This document shows positions 7,949-17,592 of a stretch of DNA of 64,000 bases, piece by piece. This DNA comes from Polyangiaceae bacterium. Its GTDB lineage: Bacteria; Myxococcota_A; Polyangia; Polyangiales; Polyangiaceae. The stretch lies in NCBI GenBank assembly GCA_025936115.1, contig JAICTZ010000007.1, forward strand, positions 1 through 64,000, in the 5' to 3' direction. How positions within the stretch are numbered: position 1 is the stretch's first letter; each line of letters starts with the position of its first letter. Position numbers and translations under genes: made by a program. The notes under the pieces were generated by a model that saw only the letters and a list, made by a program, of their open reading frames with translations, did not search any database and was not told where the DNA came from.

Positions 7949-9619
7949 ATGTCCCACCCAGTTACAGGCTCGCCCGCTGACACCGTTCGTATCTTCGACA
8001 CGACGCTTCGTGACGGCGAGCAATCGCCGGGCGCGACGCTCACGTCGGAAGAGAAGCTCGAGGTGGCGCGGGCGCTTTCACGACTGGGCGTGGACGTGAT
8101 CGAAGCGGGCTTTCCTTGTGCCTCACCGGACGACTTCGAGGCCGTGAAGAGCATCGCTGCGACGGTCGGCGTGACACCGGTCGAAGGTCGCCCGTCGAGC
8201 GAGCCACCCGTGATCTGCGGACTCGCGCGGGCGGCCGAGAACGACATCAAGACCGCGTACGAGGCGGTGAAGGTCGCCAAGCACCCGCGCATTCATATCT
8301 TCCTCGCGACCTCGCCGATCCATCGCGAGCACAAGCTCAGGATGACGAAGGAGCAGGTCGTCGAGCGCATGGTGCGCATGGTGACGTACGCGAAGACCTT
8401 GTGCGACGACATCGAGTTCAGCCCCGAAGACGCCGGCCGCACGGAGCCGGAATTTTTGTACCAGGTGCTCGAAGCGGCGATCCGCGCGGGCGCGACGACG
8501 CTGAACATCCCGGACACCGTCGGTTACACGATGCCCGACGAGTTCGGCGCGCTGATCGGCGGCATCATGCAAAACGTGCCGGGCATCGAGAAAGCGATCG
8601 TCTCGGTGCACTGTCACAACGATCTCGGCCTCGCGACGGCCAACACGCTCGCCGGCATCAGGAACGGCGCGCGCCAAGCCGAGGTGACCATCAACGGCAT
8701 CGGTGAGCGCGCGGGCAACACGGCGCTCGAGGAGGTCGTGATGGCCCTGCGCACGCGCGAGCCCGTGTTCAAGTTGAACACCAACATCGACACGACTCAG
8801 CTCACGCGCACGAGCAAGCTCGTCTCGGTGCGCACGGGCATGGTGGTGCAACCGAACAAGGCCGTCGTCGGCGCGAACGCCTTCGCGCACGAGTCTGGCA
8901 TCCACCAAGACGGCATGCTCAAGAACGAAGCGACGTACGAGATCATGCGGCCCGAGACGGTCGGCGCGGGACAGACGCTGCTCGTGCTCGGCAAGCATTC
9001 CGGGCGGCACGCCTTTGCCGTGCGGCTGCGCGAGCTCGGCCACGCGCTCGAGGGCGAAGGGCTCGACGCGGCGTTCGCGCGCTTCAAGCTGCTCGCCGAC
9101 AAGAAAAAGCGCATCACCGACGCCGACCTCGAGGCGCTCGCCGTGAGCGAGTTCGGGCGCGGGCGCGAGTATTTCCAGCTCGACGCCGTGCAGGTGACGT
9201 GCGGCTCGAACGGGATGCCGACGGCGACGGTGCGTCTGCGCTGCCCGGACGGCGAGCTCAGGACGCGCGCTGCGGTCGGCACGGGCCCCGTGCACGCGGT
9301 GTTCCGCGCCGTCGACGAGATCGTGCAAGCCCCGGCGGAGCTACTCGAGTACTCGATCAACGCCGTGACCGAGGGCATCGACGCGCTCGGTCACGCCAGC
9401 GTCCGCGTGCGCGGCGCGGGCGACGGCGGGCGCCTGAACCCGCAGCACGGCTCCGGACAAGCACCGATTTTGCACGGCCACGCCGCGGACACCGACGTGA
9501 TCGTCGCGAGCACCAAGGCCTATCTTGCGGCCCTGAACCGCGTGCTCGCCACCCTGAATGCTCAGGCGCAGACTTCGAGCCCCACGGCCGCCCAAGCACC
9601 GCAGAAGGCCGTCAGTTGA
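7949..9619 (+). CDS. leuA: 2-isopropylmalate synthase
   Basis: 556 residues. Condenses acetyl-CoA with 2-oxoisovalerate, the committed step to leucine. The TIM-barrel begins with the DRE-TIM motif [15 protein letters not shown] near residue 13; the metal-binding HCHNDLG lies near 213 and GERAGN near 252; the HExGIHQDG loop is near 315. The C-terminal LeuA dimer/regulatory domain (about 400-530) is present, so leucine feedback is expected, then a Gln/Ala tail. Third gene after the Val/Leu/Ile leader, fitting control by BCAA supply. Confidence 0.96.
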   Translation: MSHPVTGSPADTVRIFDTTLRDGEQSPGATLTSEEKLEVARALSRLGVDVIEAGFPCASPDDFEAVKSIAATVGVTPVEGRPSSEPPVICGLARAAENDIKTAYEAVKVAKHPRIHIFLATSPIHREHKLRMTKEQVVERMVRMVTYAKTLCDDIEFSPEDAGRTEPEFLYQVLEAAIRAGATTLNIPDTVGYTMPDEFGALIGGIMQNVPGIEKAIVSVHCHNDLGLATANTLAGIRNGARQAEVTINGIGERAGNTALEEVVMALRTREPVFKLNTNIDTTQLTRTSKLVSVRTGMVVQPNKAVVGANAFAHESGIHQDGMLKNEATYEIMRPETVGAGQTLLVLGKHSGRHAFAVRLRELGHALEGEGLDAAFARFKLLADKKKRITDADLEALAVSEFGRGREYFQLDAVQVTCGSNGMPTATVRLRCPDGELRTRAAVGTGPVHAVFRAVDEIVQAPAELLEYSINAVTEGIDALGHASVRVRGAGDGGRLNPQHGSGQAPILHGHAADTDVIVASTKAYLAALNRVLATLNAQAQTSSPTAAQAPQKAVS

Positions 9620-9631
9620 GCCCGCTTAGCC

Positions 9632-11296
9632 ATGACCGACCCTCCACTTAGTCCCGACTCCGACCTCGTCGAGATCTACGACACGACGCTGCGCGACGGC
9701 TCGCAGCGTGAAGGAATTTCCTACACCGCGTCCGACAAGCTGCGCATCGCGCAGAAGCTCGACGAGTTCGGGGTGAGCTTCATCGAAGGCGGCTGGCCCG
9801 GCTCGAACCCCAAAGACGCCGAATTTTTCGCGCGCGCGCGCGATCTCGAGTGGAAGCACGCCGTCGTCACGGCGTTCGGCTCGACGCGCCGCGCGAAGCT
9901 CGGACCCGAGAGCGACGCCAACATGCGCGCGCTGCTCGACGCGGGCACCAAGGCGTGCACGGTCGTCGGCAAGACCTGGACCCTACACGTGACCGACGTG
10001 CTCCGCACGACGCTCGACGACAATTTGAAGATGATCGAAGAGAGCGTGCGCTTTCTCGTGAGCGAAGAGCGGCGCGTGATCTACGACGCCGAGCACTTTT
10101 TCGACGGTTATGCGGCCGACGGCGCGTACGCACTCGAGACGCTCTGCGCGGCCGTGCGGGGCGGCGCCGAGACGCTGGTGCTGTGCGAAACGAACGGCGG
10201 CCGCCTGCCCTGGTTCGTCGAGGAGACGACACGCGCGGTGAAGGCGGCGCTCGGCGCGGGCACACGCCTCGGCATCCACGCGCACGACGACTCGGGCTGC
10301 GGCGTCGCCAACTCGCTCGCGGCGGTCCGCGGCGGCGCGACGCACGTACAGGGGACCATCAACGGCTACGGCGAGCGTTGTGGCAACGCCAATCTCTCGG
10401 TGATCGTGCCGAATCTCGAGCTCAAGCTCGGCCGGCGCTGCCTCGTGCCGGGACGACTGCGCGAGGTCACCGAGCTCTCGCGCTTCGTCGCCGAGGTCGC
10501 CAATCTCGCGCCCGACGCGCACATGGCCTACGTCGGCAAGAGCGCGTTCGCGCACAAGGGCGGCATCCATGTTGCCGCCATGCGCCGCAACACCGAGTCG
10601 TACCAGCACATCGACCCGGCGCTCGTCGGCAACGAGATGCGCGTCGTCGTGAGCGAGCTGTCGGGCCGCGGCAACGTGCTCTCCAAGGCCGAAGAGCTCG
10701 GCGTGCGCGTAGCGGCCGGCGTCGAAGGTGAAGCGCTCGAGGAGATCAAGAAAGCCGAAGCGCGCGGCGTCTCGTACGAGGGGGCCGAAGCGTCGATCGC
10801 GCTCTTGCTGGCGCGGCGAGCGCCCGAGTACGAGCCGCTCTTCGTCGTGCAGGACTACGAAACGCGCGTGGGACGGCGCGGCGGCGGCGAAACTTACGCC
10901 GAAGCGACGGTGAAGCTCCGCGTCGGCGCCCAGTCGTTCCACACGGCCGCCGAGGGAAACGGGCCGGTGAGCGCGCTCGACGCTGCCTTGCGCAAGGCGC
11001 TCACGCCCGTGTATCCGGCGCTCGCCGCCATTCACCTGGCCGACTACAAGGTGCGTATCCTCGACGGCAAGGACGGCACCCAAGCGACGACCCGCGTGCT
11101 CATCGACAGCCAGTACGAGCAGCAGTCGTACAGCACGGTCGGCGCGTCACCGAACATCATTCTCGCGTCGCTCGAAGCGCTGGTCGACGCCATCGAGTAC
11201 GGCTTGCGCCAGCACGGGGTGCGTCTCGTGGACGCACTCTTCGATCACGGCGGGCGCCCGAGCGAACGCAACGTGGCGCGCGCGAGCGGCGTGTAG
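9632..11296 (+). CDS. cimA: (R)-citramalate synthase
   Basis: 554 residues, 12 bp after leuA. Same DRE-TIM superfamily (EIYDTTLRDGSQREGI near residue 14) but with the citramalate-synthase-type sequence (EGGWPGSNPKD; DAEHFFDGY; HAHDDSGC; INGYGERCGN) rather than the LeuA type, and its own C-terminal LeuA-dimer regulatory domain. Makes citramalate from pyruvate and acetyl-CoA, giving a threonine-independent route to 2-oxobutyrate and isoleucine. Its place in the ilv/leu operon supports this. A homocitrate or second isopropylmalate synthase is less likely. Confidence 0.9.
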   Translation: MTDPPLSPDSDLVEIYDTTLRDGSQREGISYTASDKLRIAQKLDEFGVSFIEGGWPGSNPKDAEFFARARDLEWKHAVVTAFGSTRRAKLGPESDANMRALLDAGTKACTVVGKTWTLHVTDVLRTTLDDNLKMIEESVRFLVSEERRVIYDAEHFFDGYAADGAYALETLCAAVRGGAETLVLCETNGGRLPWFVEETTRAVKAALGAGTRLGIHAHDDSGCGVANSLAAVRGGATHVQGTINGYGERCGNANLSVIVPNLELKLGRRCLVPGRLREVTELSRFVAEVANLAPDAHMAYVGKSAFAHKGGIHVAAMRRNTESYQHIDPALVGNEMRVVVSELSGRGNVLSKAEELGVRVAAGVEGEALEEIKKAEARGVSYEGAEASIALLLARRAPEYEPLFVVQDYETRVGRRGGGETYAEATVKLRVGAQSFHTAAEGNGPVSALDAALRKALTPVYPALAAIHLADYKVRILDGKDGTQATTRVLIDSQYEQQSYSTVGASPNIILASLEALVDAIEYGLRQHGVRLVDALFDHGGRPSERNVARASGV

Positions 11297-11324
11297 CCGC
11301 TCACACGCGCCGCGCGCCCGTCAC

Positions 11325-11762
11325 TCAGCGTTCGATCAGGACCTCGAGGTACTCGCCCGGCACGATGAACGACGTTTGCCTCCGCGTGAAGCGCGAGGCG
11401 AGCTCACTGATATCGGTCGTGAGCCGCTCCTGTGCGGCGGCGTCGAGCATGCGGAACGCGACGTAGGTCGGCCCGTACAGGCGCCGAAAGACGTCGATGA
11501 AATGGGCCGCCGACTCGTAACGGAACACGAAGTCCCGACGCGTGGCTCGCACCGAGCGCGCGCCGCGAAACAGATCGTCGAGTCGCCCCTGCGTGCCCCA
11601 CAGGATGGGCGACGCGAGACCGGGCGCCGGCGGCACGTGCTTGGCGACGGTCTCGAGCAGTCCGCCGATGAAGCCTTCGGGCGTCCAGTTGGCGAGACCG
11701 ATCTTGCCGCCGGGCTTCGTGACACGCACGAGCTCTTTGGCCGCGCGTTGCAGAAGCGACGA
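11325..11762 (-). pseudogene. truncated class I SAM-dependent methyltransferase
   Basis: The open frame encodes about 145 residues beginning LLQRAAKELVRVTKPGGKIG, which is the post-motif-III region of a UbiE/Methyltransf_11-type enzyme, followed by a normal-looking C-terminus. The upstream half, with the AdoMet-binding GxGxG motif, is missing: an in-frame TGA sits at 11763-11765 and the next 150 bp in any frame show no methyltransferase sequence. A GTG at 11729 could start a 134-residue product, but without a cofactor site it would not be active. Read as a gene whose 5' half was lost when leuB's upstream region was joined. Confidence 0.7.
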
Positions 11763-11919
11763 TCACCGATCGCCTCGCCCACATGACCGATCGACCGAGT
11801 AGACGCACGGACTCAGGAATGAACCACGCCATACGGCGAGCTGCTCGTGCCGGAGCCTTCCGCACGTGAATTTCGGCGGCTCTCGCGCGCAGCCGGGGCG
11901 TCGTGGTAGAGGGCGGCAC

Positions 11920-12987
11920 ATGCAAGCGAAAATCGTGCTCCTCCCGGGCGACGGGGTCGGACCGGAAGTCGTCGACCAGGCGCAAGCGGTGCTCTTGGCG
12001 GTCGCCAAACAGCGCGGCCATAGCTTCGGCTTCGAGACCTGCTTGATGGGTGGCATTGCCATCGACGAGACGGGCGAGGCGCTGCCGCCCGAGACGCTCG
12101 CGGCGTGCCAGCGTGCCGACGCGGTGTTGCTCGGCGCGGTCGGCGGCCCCAAGTGGGACAACCCCAAAGCGAAGACGCGCCCGGAAATGGGCCTGCTCGG
12201 CATCCGACGCGGACTCGGCCTGTACGCGAATCTGCGTCCCGTGCGCGGCTACACGGAGCTGCTCGGCTCGTCGCCGCTCAAGCCGGACCGCGTCGAGGGG
12301 GTGAACCTGCTCGTCGTGCGCGAGCTCACGGGCGGGCTCTACTTCGGCGCGAAGTACCGTGAAGACACGCCCAAGGGCGTGCGCGTCGTGGACACGCTCG
12401 AGTATCACGCGTTCGAAATCGAGCGCATCGTGCGGCTCGCGTTCGAAATCGCTCGTGGCCGAAAGAAGAAGGTCACTTCGGTCGACAAGGCCAACGTGCT
12501 CGAGTCGTCGCGACTCTGGCGCGAGACCGCGACCGAGCTCGGCGCGAAATTTCCCGACGTGACGCTCGAGCACCAGCTCGTCGATTCCTGCGCCATGCGC
12601 CTCGTGACCGCGCCGGGCAGCTTCGACGTCATCGTGACCGAGAACATGTTCGGCGACATCCTCTCCGACGAAGCGGCCGTCCTGACGGGCTCGCTCGGCA
12701 TGCTTCCGAGCGCGTCGCTCGGCGAGGGCAGACTCGGCCTGTACGAGCCGATCCACGGTTCGGCGCCCGACATCGCCGGCAAGGGCATCGCGAACCCGCT
12801 CGGCACGATCCTGAGCGCCGCGCTGCTCTTACGGCACAGCCTCGGGCTCGAGGCCGAAGCCGTCAGCATCGAGCGTGCGGTCGAAAAGGCGCTGGCTCGC
12901 GGCGCGCGCACACGCGATCTCGGCGGCGACAAGACCGTCTCGACGGCCGGCATGGGTGAAGCCGTGATCGCGGCGCTCGAGGGCTGA
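11920..12987 (+). CDS. leuB: 3-isopropylmalate dehydrogenase
   Basis: 355 residues. NAD+-dependent oxidative decarboxylation of 3-isopropylmalate in leucine synthesis. Visible are [11 protein letters not shown] at the N-terminus, the family loop [32 protein letters not shown] and the metal-binding [13 protein letters not shown]. Start ATG 11920 with AGAGGG upstream. It is separated from cimA by the methyltransferase remnant, and the leuC/leuD isomerase genes that often accompany it are not in the window. Confidence 0.97.
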   Translation: MQAKIVLLPGDGVGPEVVDQAQAVLLAVAKQRGHSFGFETCLMGGIAIDETGEALPPETLAACQRADAVLLGAVGGPKWDNPKAKTRPEMGLLGIRRGLGLYANLRPVRGYTELLGSSPLKPDRVEGVNLLVVRELTGGLYFGAKYREDTPKGVRVVDTLEYHAFEIERIVRLAFEIARGRKKKVTSVDKANVLESSRLWRETATELGAKFPDVTLEHQLVDSCAMRLVTAPGSFDVIVTENMFGDILSDEAAVLTGSLGMLPSASLGEGRLGLYEPIHGSAPDIAGKGIANPLGTILSAALLLRHSLGLEAEAVSIERAVEKALARGARTRDLGGDKTVSTAGMGEAVIAALEG

Positions 12988-13043
12988 GCCAGTCTGAAGA
13001 GACGCTGCTCTAGTCGCAGGCAGCGCGTGCGTCCGGGACCGAG

Positions 13044-13811
13044 TCACCACGCGATCGGCCGAGCGTCGCGGAAAAAACCGCCGTTCGGCCCGTCTGGGCC
13101 GAGCGTCGCCGCCCACACGATGCCCTCGGCGCCGCGTTCGACGCTGCGGCTTGCGCTCGGACCGCCCATGCGCGTTCGCACCCAGCCGGGGCAGACGGCG
13201 TTCACGCGCCGGCCTTCGGCGAGCGTGGGCGCGAGGAGGCGCGTGAACGCGTTCAGGGCGATTTTCGAGACGCTGTAGGCGTTACGCGGCCAGCCGCCCA
13301 GGTCGCGCGTGCCGGAGCGCACGCGAGCGACGAAGTCGTCGACCAGCGCGTCGAGGTCCGCACGCGTGAGCTTCGGTGAGAGCAGCCGCTCGCGAAGCTC
13401 GGGGGACGCGTGACTGAGCTCGCCCATGCCGCTCGAGACTTGCACGATGTTGGCGTTCGGCGCGAGTCGCGGCAGGAACGCATCCGTCACGTTCACGGCG
13501 CCGCGATAGTTCGTCGCGAGCGTGCGAGTCGCCACCTCGGCGTCGAAGCCGTCGAAAGAGGCGCCGGCGTTGTTGACGAGGGCGGCGAGCGCCAAACCGG
13601 ACGGGAGCGAGCGCACGGCGCGTTCGATCGCAGCGGGCTCGGCGACGTCGAGCGCGAGAGAGCTCGCCCGTGGGCCGAGCTCGCGTGCGGCATGCCGCCC
13701 GCTTTCCGCGTCGCGGGCGGCGATGAGCACGTCGTACCCCCGCGCGCTGAGTTGCCGTGCGGTTTCCAGGCCTAGACCGCGATTGCCGCCAGTGACGAGC
13801 GCCGTGGGCAT
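13044..13811 (-). CDS. short-chain dehydrogenase/reductase
   Basis: 255 residues. Classical SDR: TGGNRGLGLE nucleotide-binding motif near residue 7, NNAG near 85, catalytic Ser in QVSSGMGE and YSVSK (Tyr-x3-Lys) further on. Short insertion after the Ser as in carbonyl-reductase-like (CBR1) SDRs. NADP preference is likely from the Arg after the first motif (ARD). Substrate unknown. Lies downstream of the halogenase-like flavoenzyme on the same strand (70 bp), so the two may act together. Confidence 0.85.
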   Translation of the reverse strand: MPTALVTGGNRGLGLETARQLSARGYDVLIAARDAESGRHAARELGPRASSLALDVAEPAAIERAVRSLPSGLALAALVNNAGASFDGFDAEVATRTLATNYRGAVNVTDAFLPRLAPNANIVQVSSGMGELSHASPELRERLLSPKLTRADLDALVDDFVARVRSGTRDLGGWPRNAYSVSKIALNAFTRLLAPTLAEGRRVNAVCPGWVRTRMGGPSASRSVERGAEGIVWAATLGPDGPNGGFFRDARPIAW

Positions 13812-13881
13812 ACTGCCTTCCTTGCGCTCGCTGCGCCGAGGCGCAAGCCCGGCTGCGAGGGCACCGATGAGGCAAGCCGCG

Positions 13882-15147
13882 TCAGGCGTGCAGCGAGGCG
13901 GAACCGGGGCGGCGTGACACGAACGGGACGCGACGGTGCATCCGCGCGAGCAGGTGGAAGAGCGCCACACGCACGCTCATGCCGAGCGTCCTGTTGCCGT
14001 GACCGGCGAGCAGCGAGGTGATCGCGGCGCGCAGGCCGAGCTTGTCGGTCGGGTGCAGCAAGAGCTCGCCGAACTCGGGCGTGTAAAAGCCCTTGACGAA
14101 GTCGGTGTAGGTCGCGACCAGGCGCCGCATGCGCCGTTCGTAGCCGACGAATTCGGCACGGCCGAAGCGGCGGCTCGCGAGCGCTCCGTCGATGCAGCGC
14201 GCCGCGTCGAACGCCGCGGAGAGCCCGAGCTGCACCCCGGTCGAAAACACCGGATCGATGAAGGCGCCCGCGTCACCGACGAGCAGCCAGCGATCTCCCG
14301 CCATTTCCCGGCTGCGGTACGACCAATCGGAGATGGTGCGAACGGGCGCTATGCGCGTGGCCTTGGCGAGCCTCTGCGCGACGTACGGCGTCGCCGCGAT
14401 GCGCGCACGTAGAAATTCCTCGCCCGGCTTTTCGCCGCGGAGCGTCTTGGCGGGTCCCACGAGCCCGACGCTCGTGCGATCGCCGCGTAGCGGGATGATC
14501 CACCACCAGCCCTCGTCGACCAGCACGACGCTGATGTCGCCCTCGGCGAGTCCCATCTGACGCTCGGCGCCCTCGAAGTGCGAAAAGACGGCGAAGTTTC
14601 TGAGGTCCGCTTCCATCTCGCGCAGGCCGAGCCGCGACGGCAGCAGCGCGCTCTGCCCGCTCGCGTCCACCAAGAACTCGGCGGTGTGTCGCTCTTCCCT
14701 GCCGTCGGCGCGGCGCACGACGACCTCGACGCCGCGCGCGAGGTCGCAGTCGAAACGCAGCACCTGCGTCTCCTGTTCGACGGTCACGCCGCTCTCTGCG
14801 GCGTGCGCGAGCAGAAGCTCGTCGAACTCGCCGCGGTCCACTTCGAAAGCCGACGGCGAGCCGGCGATCAGGCCGTCGGCAAAGGGATAGCGCTGGCGCT
14901 TCGCGCCGTCCCCCGTCACGAATTCCGCGGCGTACTTCGGCAAAAAGCGGCCATCAGTCAGGGCCGGCAGCACGCCGAGCTCGTCGAACAGCGGGATCGA
15001 GCACGGCAAGAGCGACTCACCGATGTGAAAGCGCGGGAAGCGCTCCTTCTCGAAGAGGTGCACGCTGCGCTGTCGCTGAGCGAGACGCGTCGCGACGGTC
15101 GAGCCCGCCGGACCGCCGCCGATGACGATGACGTCCGTGTGAGTCAC
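13882..15147 (-). CDS. FAD-dependent halogenase-like oxidoreductase
   Basis: 421 residues. GGGPAGST at 10-17 binds FAD. It carries three signatures of flavin-dependent halogenases: a Lys in LPK-YAAEF at residue 71 (aligned with the catalytic Lys), WxWxIP as W214-W-W-I-I-P219, and FxxPxSxG as F296-I-D-P-V-F-S302-T-G304. The same motifs occur in some non-halogenating COG0644 enzymes and no natural-product genes or dedicated flavin reductase are adjacent, so the substrate and even halide use are open. Second-last gene of a minus-strand run that ends with the SDR. Confidence 0.7.
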   Translation of the reverse strand: MTHTDVIVIGGGPAGSTVATRLAQRQRSVHLFEKERFPRFHIGESLLPCSIPLFDELGVLPALTDGRFLPKYAAEFVTGDGAKRQRYPFADGLIAGSPSAFEVDRGEFDELLLAHAAESGVTVEQETQVLRFDCDLARGVEVVVRRADGREERHTAEFLVDASGQSALLPSRLGLREMEADLRNFAVFSHFEGAERQMGLAEGDISVVLVDEGWWWIIPLRGDRTSVGLVGPAKTLRGEKPGEEFLRARIAATPYVAQRLAKATRIAPVRTISDWSYRSREMAGDRWLLVGDAGAFIDPVFSTGVQLGLSAAFDAARCIDGALASRRFGRAEFVGYERRMRRLVATYTDFVKGFYTPEFGELLLHPTDKLGLRAAITSLLAGHGNRTLGMSVRVALFHLLARMHRRVPFVSRRPGSASLHA

Positions 15148-15246
15148 CGGCCGAGCATAGACGAACCGCGGGGTATCGCTAGCTTGGGCCGAAGGCCCCA
15201 GCCCGACAAGACATGTGAGTCTCGGAGGCCGCCGCTCGGGCGCCGC

Positions 15247-16242
15247 TCAGTGATCGGGGCCTTTTAGCGTGGCAGGCTCGTCCTCGCCGAAGCGCGCGCT
15301 TTCGGGCTGGCCGGCTTCGACGGCGACGTGGAGGCGCGCGCGGCCTGCGCGCTTGGCCTCGTAGAGCGCCGCGTCCGCCGCGCTGATGAGCGAGTCGGGA
15401 TCGAGGTAGCCCTGCCCCGTCGAAGCCGCCCCCGCGCTCGCCGTGACCGTGAGCTCCCCGGCCGAGGTCTTGAACGGACGCCGCGAAACGCCGTCGAGTA
15501 GGCGGCTGCCGACCGCGGCCGCGTCGGGCAGGCTGCCGCCGGGCAAAACCAAGAGAAACTCTTCACCGCCGTAGCGGCCGATCACGTCGTAGTCGCGCAC
15601 GGCGCGCGCACAGCGCGCCGCGAACTCCACGAGCACTTCGTCGCCCACCGGGTGACCGTAGGTGTCGTTCACGCGCTTGAAGTGATCGACGTCGAAGATC
15701 ACGATGCCCGTCGCCGATTTGGTGCGCAGCGAACGCCGGAGCTCGCGTCCCAAAATCTCGAGCAGACTGCCACGGTTGCGTACGCCCGTGAGCGCGTCGT
15801 GCGTGGCGCGCCGCTCGAGCTCGGCGTGCGCCTTGAGCAGCCCGTCTTGGAGCTCGACGATACGTTGGCCCGCGACGAGCCACGCTTCGAGCTCGTCGAC
15901 GTCGACCGGCTTTTGGATGTAGCCGTCGGCGCCGCTGTTCATGGCCTCGACGAGCGGCCGGCGACCCTCACGCGCCGTCGTGAGCACGACGTAAACGTAA
16001 GGCGAGCGCCCGCGCAGAATGCGACAGAGCTCGGGGCCGTTGATCGTCCCCATGTTCCAATCGACGACGGCCATGCGCGGCGCGTTCTGTTGCGTGAGCA
16101 CGCGCAGCGCCGAACCCCCGCTGTCCGCCTCCATGATCTCGTAGCCGCGCGCCGCGAGTTGCTTCGCGAGCACGCTACGGCTCACGCTGTCGTCATCGAC
16201 GAGCAGCACCCGTTTTGGCTGGTTATGATCTTCCCCTGGCAT
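15247..16242 (-). CDS. response regulator with GGDEF diguanylate cyclase domain
   Basis: 331 residues. N-terminal receiver domain (about 10-125) with DDD acidic pocket, phospho-acceptor Asp in AVVDWNMGTING and conserved Lys in IQKPVD. C-terminal GGDEF domain (about 155-315) with active site GGEEF and an upstream RDYD exactly five residues before it, matching the RxxD inhibitory I-site. It should make cyclic di-GMP under phosphorylation control with product feedback. Starts 10 bp after the patatin stop, so probably the same transcript. The partner kinase is not evident. Confidence 0.92.
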   Translation of the reverse strand: MPGEDHNQPKRVLLVDDDSVSRSVLAKQLAARGYEIMEADSGGSALRVLTQQNAPRMAVVDWNMGTINGPELCRILRGRSPYVYVVLTTAREGRRPLVEAMNSGADGYIQKPVDVDELEAWLVAGQRIVELQDGLLKAHAELERRATHDALTGVRNRGSLLEILGRELRRSLRTKSATGIVIFDVDHFKRVNDTYGHPVGDEVLVEFAARCARAVRDYDVIGRYGGEEFLLVLPGGSLPDAAAVGSRLLDGVSRRPFKTSAGELTVTASAGAASTGQGYLDPDSLISAADAALYEAKRAGRARLHVAVEAGQPESARFGEDEPATLKGPDH

Positions 16243-16252
16243 CCGAGCTCTC

Positions 16253-17482
16253 TCAGGAAGGCCCGAAGAAGCGTTTTACCAGAGCTGCCTTCGCGTGGGC
16301 ATCCCTGCGTCCGAGCTCGATGAGTTCGCGGGCGAACCCCCCGTCAAACAGCAGGTACGAGGCCCAATCCGCCTCACCCCCCGGCGTTTCGGTGGCCGTA
16401 CGCTCCAGGAAATAGCGGGCCAAGGTCTGGATTTCGCTCGTATCGAGTCGCGTTCGGATGTAGTCGCCGGCTTTCCTGCCGAGATCCTCGGACGGAGTGA
16501 ATACGAGCGTGTCGAGCCTCCGATAAGGGGCTCCGCGGTGTTTGATCCAAACCTTTTGCACCCGCTCGAGTTGGTCGGCCGGCAGGGCCTCCTCGAGCAC
16601 TTCCATCATCTGGTTCAAACGCTCCATCATTTGGAGGTCGTAGGCGACCGGATCGAGCAGCAGCGCGTTCAAGAGCTTGCCGATGAGGAAGACGGGCCCC
16701 ACGTCCTGGCCCTCGCCGCGATCGGCCGCCTCCTCGGCGTCGACCTCGCCCGTGCTCTGCATGTGCCGCACGGAAATCACGACGAGGCGTTCCGCGCCGG
16801 CCCGGATGGCGGGCGCGATCGGCGTGTTGAACCTGAGGCCACCGTCGCAGTAGTAGTGCTCGCCCACCCGGCGCATGGCAAAGAGCAGCGGGATCGCGGC
16901 CGAGGCGAGCACGTGGTCGGCCGTGATGCGGCCCTCCACGGTGATTCGGCGCTCGTCGCGCGCGGCTTGCAGCTGAACGCCCGGCGCGTGCTCGGCGAAA
17001 ATCGTCGTTCGGCCGGACGCGACGTGGAGCGCGGCGACCATGAGCGCATGCACACGGCCCGAAGCGATGTTGCGATGCAGCCGCTCCCACTGCACTGCGC
17101 GACGAATCACGACCTCGAGCGCACGGGTGTCGAGCAGCGAGTTGCCCTGGTGTTCGGACGACGTGAAGCGCTGGATGCGGCGCTTGATGCTGCCCGGCCA
17201 GAGTCCGAAGGGGCGGACCTTGGCGTGATCGGCGAGCTTGAGGCTCTGCCAGAGCTTGGCCAGGCGCGCGGCGCCGTGGCCGGGCTCATCGGCGTTCGCG
17301 GCAAAGTAGGCGGCGTTGATCGCGCCGACCGAGGTGCCCGAGTACACGTCGAACAACGGACCGCGCCGGAGCTCCCCTTCCATCACCTCGGCAATGCCCG
17401 CCACGACCCCGACCTCGTACGCGCCCCGCATGCCTCCACCCGAGAGCACGAGGCCGATCTTGCGCTGACGAGCGGCAGGCAC
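16253..17482 (-). CDS. patatin-like phospholipase
   Basis: 409 residues. LSGGGMRGAYEVG near residue 13 forms the oxyanion hole, GTSVG near 50 holds the nucleophile Ser, and DGG in YYCDGGLRFNTP holds the catalytic Asp, completing the Ser-Asp dyad. No signal peptide is seen, so it acts in the cytoplasm or is exported by another route. The C-terminal 150 residues are helical and unassigned. First gene of a minus-strand run (lipase, GGDEF, flavoenzyme, SDR); divergent to the PP2C gene across 110 bp. Confidence 0.9.
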   Translation of the reverse strand: MPAARQRKIGLVLSGGGMRGAYEVGVVAGIAEVMEGELRRGPLFDVYSGTSVGAINAAYFAANADEPGHGAARLAKLWQSLKLADHAKVRPFGLWPGSIKRRIQRFTSSEHQGNSLLDTRALEVVIRRAVQWERLHRNIASGRVHALMVAALHVASGRTTIFAEHAPGVQLQAARDERRITVEGRITADHVLASAAIPLLFAMRRVGEHYYCDGGLRFNTPIAPAIRAGAERLVVISVRHMQSTGEVDAEEAADRGEGQDVGPVFLIGKLLNALLLDPVAYDLQMMERLNQMMEVLEEALPADQLERVQKVWIKHRGAPYRRLDTLVFTPSEDLGRKAGDYIRTRLDTSEIQTLARYFLERTATETPGGEADWASYLLFDGGFARELIELGRRDAHAKAALVKRFFGPS

Positions 17483-17592
17483 TGCTAGTTACAGCATGAC
17501 AGCTGGTGGTCGCTGCCTCAAGCGGCAAGGCCCCGAGGCCGGTCCCGGATTTCGGAGACGGGCTATGTCTATACTCGAGCCTTCACTTCGAT

